From positions 124,001-188,000 of the forward strand of contig NZ_KB849230.1 in assembly GCF_000368045.1 (NCBI RefSeq): DNA of 64,000 nt, given 5' to 3'. The stretch comes from Acinetobacter johnsonii CIP 64.6. Lineage in GTDB: Bacteria; Pseudomonadota; Gammaproteobacteria; Pseudomonadales; Moraxellaceae. The notes below the pieces were generated by a model. The model saw only the letters and a list, made by a program, of their open reading frames with translations, was not told the origin of the DNA and ran no database searches. The first letter of the stretch is position 1. Every line of letters starts with the position of its first letter. Positions 59,686 through 64,000 of the stretch are shown piece by piece. The translations under genes were made by a program, and so were the position numbers.

Positions 59686-62214
59686 ATGAAAAAGCTATCT
59701 TGTTCGGGCCGTGTTCATCCATTTTTTTTGATCATTATTATAATGTTGGTCTCAATTCCAATGGGTTTTTATGGCATGTATCTCTATATTGCCCCATCTT
59801 TGCCGCAAATGACAACTCTAAAAAAGGCGCCATTACTAAAACCTTTACAAGTTTATAGTGCGGATAACCAACTCATTTCGGAATACGGTGGCAAGCTATC
59901 TGTACCCGTAGATTACGATCAGATCCCACGAAGTTTTATTCATGCTTTCTTAGCGGCGGAAGATTCTTCTTTTTTTGAGCATAGTGGTATCAGTTTTAAA
60001 GGTTTAGGACGTGCAGTCAGTGAAAGTATTACTGGCTCAAATGTCCAAACGGGTGGCTCGACCATCACCATGCAAGTGGCAAAAAACTATTATCTCAGTC
60101 CCGAGCGTACATTAAAACGTAAATTGACTGAGGTTTTTCTAGCCCGAAAAATTGAACAAAATTTGACGAAAGAGGAAATCTTAACCCTCTATGTCAACAA
60201 GATTTTCTTGGGTAAAAATGCCTACGGTATCGCAGCGGCAGCTAAAATCTACTACAACAAAAGCTTAGACGAACTCAGCATTGCACAAATGGCGATGATT
60301 GCAGGTCTGCCTAAAGCGCCGTCTAAATACAATCCAGTGGTCAACCCCGAACGTGCTTTAGAACGTCGTAACTGGATTTTGGGTCGCATGCTGCAGCTAG
60401 GCTATATTAACCAAAGCCAATATGAAAAAGGGATTGCTGAACCAATTAACCTCGATATGCCTGACCGCGGGGTAAGTAACCGATTTCCCTACATCGGTGA
60501 AATGGTCCGCAGCGAACTGATTGAAAAGTTCGGCGAGCACGCGATTGACTCTGGTTATAAGGTTTACACCACCATCAACAGTGAACGCCAAGCCTATGCC
60601 GAACAAGCGGTACAAGATGGTTTAGAAGCCTATGACCGTCGTCATGGTTGGCGTGGTGCGGAAGCTCATGACAAACCCTTAAGTAGCTTTAGTGCATTTG
60701 CCAACACCTTCCCTGCCGAAGTTACCCGTGTCAATCAAAATAGTTTTGATGCCTTAATGCAAGATGGCTCAACGGTAACCGTACCATGGTCTGGCATGTC
60801 TTGGACACGCCCTTATCGCAATGCGAATGCGGTAGGCGGTGCACCATCAAGAGCATCTCAAATTGTTAAAGTGAAAGACATTATACGTCTGCGCCCCAAT
60901 GACAACAAGACCTCATGGGCTTTGGTGCAACTGCCTAAGGTTCAGGGCCAGCTGATTGCACTTAACCCAAACAATGGCGCTGTAGAAGCATTGGTTGGTG
61001 GTTATAATTTTTATCAATCTAAATTTAACCGAACCACACAAGGCTGGCGCCAACCAGGTTCGATTATTAAACCCTTTGTCTATGCACTCGCTTTAGAGCG
61101 CGGTATGACACCGTATAGCATGGTCAATGACAGCCCGATCACCATTGGGAAATGGTCACCACGCAATGCCGATGGTCGCTATTTAGGTATGATTCCCCTG
61201 CGTCGTGCACTGTATTTATCGCGGAATACTGTGTCAGTTCGACTCCTACAAACCGTAGGCATTGAACGTACACGCCAATTGTTCATGGACTTCGGCTTAA
61301 CCGATGAACAAATTCCGCGCAACTACACCATTGCACTCGGAACACCTCAGGTTTTACCGATTCAAATGGCCACAGGTTACTCAGCCTTTGCCAATGGCGG
61401 TTATCGTATTCAACCACACTTCATCAATCGGATTGAAGATGCCTATGGCAAGGTCATTTATCAGAACAACCCTGAATATGCATGTATCAGTTGTATCTCT
61501 CAACAAGAATCAAATCCTCAGCCTGCTGACACCATCACACCTGATGATGAAGTAATTGAAGTCACCAACCAAGAGCTGAACTCTGCTGAAAAATCGGCAA
61601 ATCCTGTTGAGATCAACAGTGACTATCGCCAAGCGCAACGTATTTTAAAATCCAGTTCTGCTTATGATATGGCGAATATTTTAAAAGACGTGATTCAACA
61701 TGGTACAGGCCGTGCTGCGCTACGTATTGGACGAGATGACTTGGGCGGAAAAACAGGAACCACCAATGATGCAAAAGATGCTTGGTTTGCTGGCTTTAAT
61801 GGCAAATTAGTGACCGTAGCGTGGGTCGGTTTCGACCAACCGACAACTTTAGGACGCCGCGAATACGGCGGTGTGGCTGCGCTCCCGATTTGGACAGACT
61901 TCATGGCCAAAGCCTTACAAGGCACGCCTTCGGCTTGGGTTCAACTCGACGCTAAAGCCAAAGCACCAATTCAACGCCATCAGAAAGAAACACCTCAGAG
62001 CAACTTAGGCCCAACCCCACCTTTGGCGCAGCCGTTGTATCGACCTGCACCAGTGGTGGTTCCACGTGCACCTGAGCGTGACTTTGATGATTTGCCGGGT
62101 GAGGAGGAAACGCTAGTTCCAAAGAATAGTACCCCACCTACCATGCAAGCACCGAAAGAACAACCGAAACCTAAATCAGATGCACTCGATCATTTGATTG
62201 ATCAAGTCCAATAA
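59686..62214 (+). CDS. ponA: Penicillin-binding protein 1A, bifunctional peptidoglycan synthase
   Basis: An 842-residue inner membrane enzyme: transmembrane anchor (FFLIIIIMLVSIPMGFYGMYLYI), glycosyltransferase 51 domain (AFLAAEDSSFFEHSG, TGGSTITMQVAKN), an OB-like insert, and transpeptidase domain with SxxK in GSIIKPFVYAL, SxN in LSRNTVSVR and KTG in GGKTGTTNDAKD. Divergent from pilM, as in Pseudomonas and Acinetobacter. The C-terminal tail is proline-rich. Confidence 0.96.
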   Translation: MKKLSCSGRVHPFFLIIIIMLVSIPMGFYGMYLYIAPSLPQMTTLKKAPLLKPLQVYSADNQLISEYGGKLSVPVDYDQIPRSFIHAFLAAEDSSFFEHSGISFKGLGRAVSESITGSNVQTGGSTITMQVAKNYYLSPERTLKRKLTEVFLARKIEQNLTKEEILTLYVNKIFLGKNAYGIAAAAKIYYNKSLDELSIAQMAMIAGLPKAPSKYNPVVNPERALERRNWILGRMLQLGYINQSQYEKGIAEPINLDMPDRGVSNRFPYIGEMVRSELIEKFGEHAIDSGYKVYTTINSERQAYAEQAVQDGLEAYDRRHGWRGAEAHDKPLSSFSAFANTFPAEVTRVNQNSFDALMQDGSTVTVPWSGMSWTRPYRNANAVGGAPSRASQIVKVKDIIRLRPNDNKTSWALVQLPKVQGQLIALNPNNGAVEALVGGYNFYQSKFNRTTQGWRQPGSIIKPFVYALALERGMTPYSMVNDSPITIGKWSPRNADGRYLGMIPLRRALYLSRNTVSVRLLQTVGIERTRQLFMDFGLTDEQIPRNYTIALGTPQVLPIQMATGYSAFANGGYRIQPHFINRIEDAYGKVIYQNNPEYACISCISQQESNPQPADTITPDDEVIEVTNQELNSAEKSANPVEINSDYRQAQRILKSSSAYDMANILKDVIQHGTGRAALRIGRDDLGGKTGTTNDAKDAWFAGFNGKLVTVAWVGFDQPTTLGRREYGGVAALPIWTDFMAKALQGTPSAWVQLDAKAKAPIQRHQKETPQSNLGPTPPLAQPLYRPAPVVVPRAPERDFDDLPGEEETLVPKNSTPPTMQAPKEQPKPKSDALDHLIDQVQ

Positions 62215-62217
62215 GAA

Positions 62218-62241
62218 AGGCCCGCATCTGCGGGCTTTTTT
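62218..62241. terminator. Terminator between ponA and rlmA
   Basis: The arms GCCCGCAT-like CCCGCA and TGCGGG are followed by CTTTTTT, just past the ponA stop at 62214 and before the convergent rlmA stop at 62246. Confidence 0.88.
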
Positions 62242-62245
62242 ATAC

Positions 62246-63052
62246 TTATGCTTTTTTCTGAAACAGTAAAATTTGATACTGTGCCTGTAGTTCAAAAGCT
62301 GTTTGAGCCTCTAAAGCTTCACGGCGCTCTTGTTTTGCTTTATAGGCATAAGGGGTCATGGCAATCAGGTTTTTTAAGTCCTGCTGATTAAGCTTAAGTT
62401 CAGCATCAACAACATCATCACTCACCAAATCAAACGCATCACTCAACTGCTCTACAAATTTGCTCGGCTCATGTGGCTTCACCTCTTCGAACAAAGCCTC
62501 ACGCATTGCATATAAATGCTGAGGCGCAGGCGTCACCACCAATAAATATCCTTGCGGCTTGAGCACCCTTAAAATCTCTTGTTTTGGAATCGGGCTAAAC
62601 AAACTACTACATAGATCAATCGATTGATCCAACACGGGTAAAGTTGCTCCTGTACCCACCACCCACGTGATATTTTTATTGATTTTCGCAGCCACTTGCA
62701 CTGCATTTTTTGCAATATCTACACCGACACATTGCAGCACTTCAGCCTGCATCGCATCGGTGTAATAGCCTTCACCACAGCCGATATCGAGTAAATTTTC
62801 AATACGTAACTCACGTACCTTATTGACCACTGCTTGCTGTAAAGGCGCGTAATGACCTGCACTTAAGAAGGCACGGCGAGCTTGTACCGACTCAGGCGTA
62901 TCCCCCGGATTTTTGCTGTGCTTATGTTGAACGACATGCAGATTGACGTAGCCTTGTTTCGCCACATCATAACTATGTGAATTCGCACAGCGCCATGTTC
63001 TTTCGTTTAAAGTTAAAGCCTCACGACACACAGGACACATGAGCAGATTCAT
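62246..63052 (-). CDS. rlmA: 23S rRNA (guanine(745)-N1)-methyltransferase
   Basis: A 268-residue SAM-dependent methyltransferase. The N-terminal zinc motif is MNLLMCPVCREAL with CANSHSYDVAKQGYVNL; the SAM motif is NLLDIGCGEGYYTDAM. ATG 63052 follows GGAG. Assignment to RlmA is by the zinc-finger start and overall layout; the exact rRNA position methylated is inferred from the family. Confidence 0.88.
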   Translation of the reverse strand: MNLLMCPVCREALTLNERTWRCANSHSYDVAKQGYVNLHVVQHKHSKNPGDTPESVQARRAFLSAGHYAPLQQAVVNKVRELRIENLLDIGCGEGYYTDAMQAEVLQCVGVDIAKNAVQVAAKINKNITWVVGTGATLPVLDQSIDLCSSLFSPIPKQEILRVLKPQGYLLVVTPAPQHLYAMREALFEEVKPHEPSKFVEQLSDAFDLVSDDVVDAELKLNQQDLKNLIAMTPYAYKAKQERREALEAQTAFELQAQYQILLFQKKA

Positions 63053-63121
63053 TATTTTCTCCAAGACATTACCTCACGCATAAAAAAAGCCGGCAAATAC
63101 CGACTCTTTTCATACTTTTGC

Positions 63122-64000
63122 TTAGCGCAATTTTAAAGTCATTAGCCCTAAAACTACCAGCATAATTGTGATAATCCAAAAACGAATCACCACTTGGGTT
63201 TCACGCCAGCCTTTTTTCTCATAATGGTGGTGTAAAGGTGCCATCAGAAATACCCGTTTATTGCGCATTCTGAGAGAACCAATTTGCAAGAAGACTGAAA
63301 TCGCTTCGACCAAAAACACACCAGCCATAATGGCAAAGACAATTTCCTGACGAACCATGACCGCAATTGTACCGAGCATTGCACCCAATGATAATGCACC
63401 CACATCGCCCATAAAAACCTGTGCAGGGTGTGCATTAAACCAAAGGAAGGCTAGACCTGCGCCAATCATGGCTGCACAAATCACCACCAACTCAGAAGCA
63501 AAGCGCACATAAGGAATATGTAAATAATTGGCAAAACGGACATCACCGGCCAAATATGCAAATACACCTAAACCCGCTGCAACCAGCACTACAGGCATAA
63601 TCGCTAAACCGTCCAAACCATCGGTCAGGTTCACGGCATTTGATGCACCATTAATCACCAAATAGGTGAAAATGATAAAACCAATACCCAACGGGATCAC
63701 CGACAAAGGAATACTTAAATCTTTAAAAAATGGAATCAGCAGATCCAGCATATTTGCGGTATGTACAGGATTGCTCTGTTGTTGCGCAATTACATACAGC
63801 GCAATACCTGCGCCCAGTGACGCAAGCGACGTCCAGAAGAACTTTTTACGGGCAGGTAAGCCGGCATTGTCTTTATAGCGAATCTTGATCCAGTCATCGG
63901 CCCAACCCACTGCACCAAAAATCACCATCACTGCCAAGACAATCCATACATAAGGGTTGGATAAGTCTGCCCACAACAGTGTGGAGATACCAATTGAGAG
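63122..64000 (-). CDS. mraY: Phospho-N-acetylmuramoyl-pentapeptide transferase, 3' part (5' end outside the window)
   Basis: An integral membrane enzyme making lipid I in peptidoglycan synthesis. The frame is open to the window edge (LSIGISTLLWADLSNPYVWI), so about 80 N-terminal residues lie beyond. Visible motifs include GWADDWIKIRYKDNAGL with the catalytic Asp pair region, NAVNLTDGLDGLAIMP, and MGDVGALSLGAMLG with MAPLHHHYEKKGW. It would be preceded by murF in the mra cluster. Confidence 0.96.
   Translation of the reverse strand, partial: LSIGISTLLWADLSNPYVWIVLAVMVIFGAVGWADDWIKIRYKDNAGLPARKKFFWTSLASLGAGIALYVIAQQQSNPVHTANMLDLLIPFFKDLSIPLSVIPLGIGFIIFTYLVINGASNAVNLTDGLDGLAIMPVVLVAAGLGVFAYLAGDVRFANYLHIPYVRFASELVVICAAMIGAGLAFLWFNAHPAQVFMGDVGALSLGAMLGTIAVMVRQEIVFAIMAGVFLVEAISVFLQIGSLRMRNKRVFLMAPLHHHYEKKGWRETQVVIRFWIITIMLVVLGLMTLKLR

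Overview
The window is a stretch of Acinetobacter-type chromosome (Moraxellaceae, Gammaproteobacteria). The evidence is the AT-rich coding sequence and several characteristic gene neighbourhoods: pilMNOPQ-aroK-aroB-SPOR protein-gltB-gltD, divergent ponA, rpsP-rimM-trmD-rplS beside a lipB-lipA lipase locus, fimU-pilV-pilW-pilX-pilY1 followed by two small pilins, and bfd-bfr beside the major pilin locus. The species cannot be named from sequence alone. No rRNA, tRNA or CRISPR array was seen.

Layout. 1-2.0 kb: a KAP-family P-loop NTPase gene interrupted by a 947-bp IS5-family insertion sequence. 2.0-10 kb: housekeeping and transport genes: a lipoprotein, a D-2-hydroxyglutarate dehydrogenase-like flavoprotein divergent from serA, two tandem EamA exporters, a hemerythrin protein, a TauE permease and truB. 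10-13.4 kb: lipase chaperone and two paralogous secreted lipases. 13.4-15.5 kb: rplS-trmD-rimM-rpsP. 15.6-22.9 kb: type IV pilus tip and minor pilin operon. 23-28.9 kb: ispH, gmk, rpoZ, spoT, ridA, bfd, bfr. 28.9-42 kb: the major pilin locus, split by a mobile element. 42-45.3 kb: two TPM-domain proteins, LemA and a PF10118 hydrolase. 45.5-59.5 kb: gltDB, a SPOR protein, aroB, aroK and pilQPONM, all on the minus strand. 59.7-64 kb: ponA (plus strand), rlmA and the 3' part of mraY.

The most interesting region is 29.9-42.0 kb. A minus-strand major pilin gene has been cut inside the codon for the invariant Glu5 of its FTLIE|LMIV helix. Its 5' end (sigma-54-type promoter, ribosome binding site and 11 codons) lies at 41764-41883. 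Its 3' body (142 codons plus the stop, and its terminator) lies at 29947-30412. Joining 41764 directly to 30412 restores an uninterrupted 153-residue pilin. The 11,351 bp between them (30413-41763) has inverted ends (TCCATAAGT / ACTTATGGA) and subterminal TGTCCATAT repeats. It carries a complete pilA on the opposite strand with its own sigma-54-type promoter, an operon of three tyrosine recombinases plus a small coiled-coil protein (Tn554/RIT-like), ribbon-helix-helix and XRE regulators with palindromic operators, and several decayed genes. The layout is that of an element which inactivates the resident pilin and supplies another. Precise excision would in principle switch pilins back.

Much of the rest converges on type IV pili: minor pilins and PilY1, the PilMNOPQ alignment and secretin complex, a TfpX/TfpZ pilin accessory protein and the pilin locus are all within 44 kb. 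Other notable points: a bacterioferritin lacking most ferroxidase ligands (heme-type subunit) downstream of a Fur box and bfd, a SpoT with a degenerate synthetase region, and a lipase whose 3' end is shifted out of frame at an A7 run.
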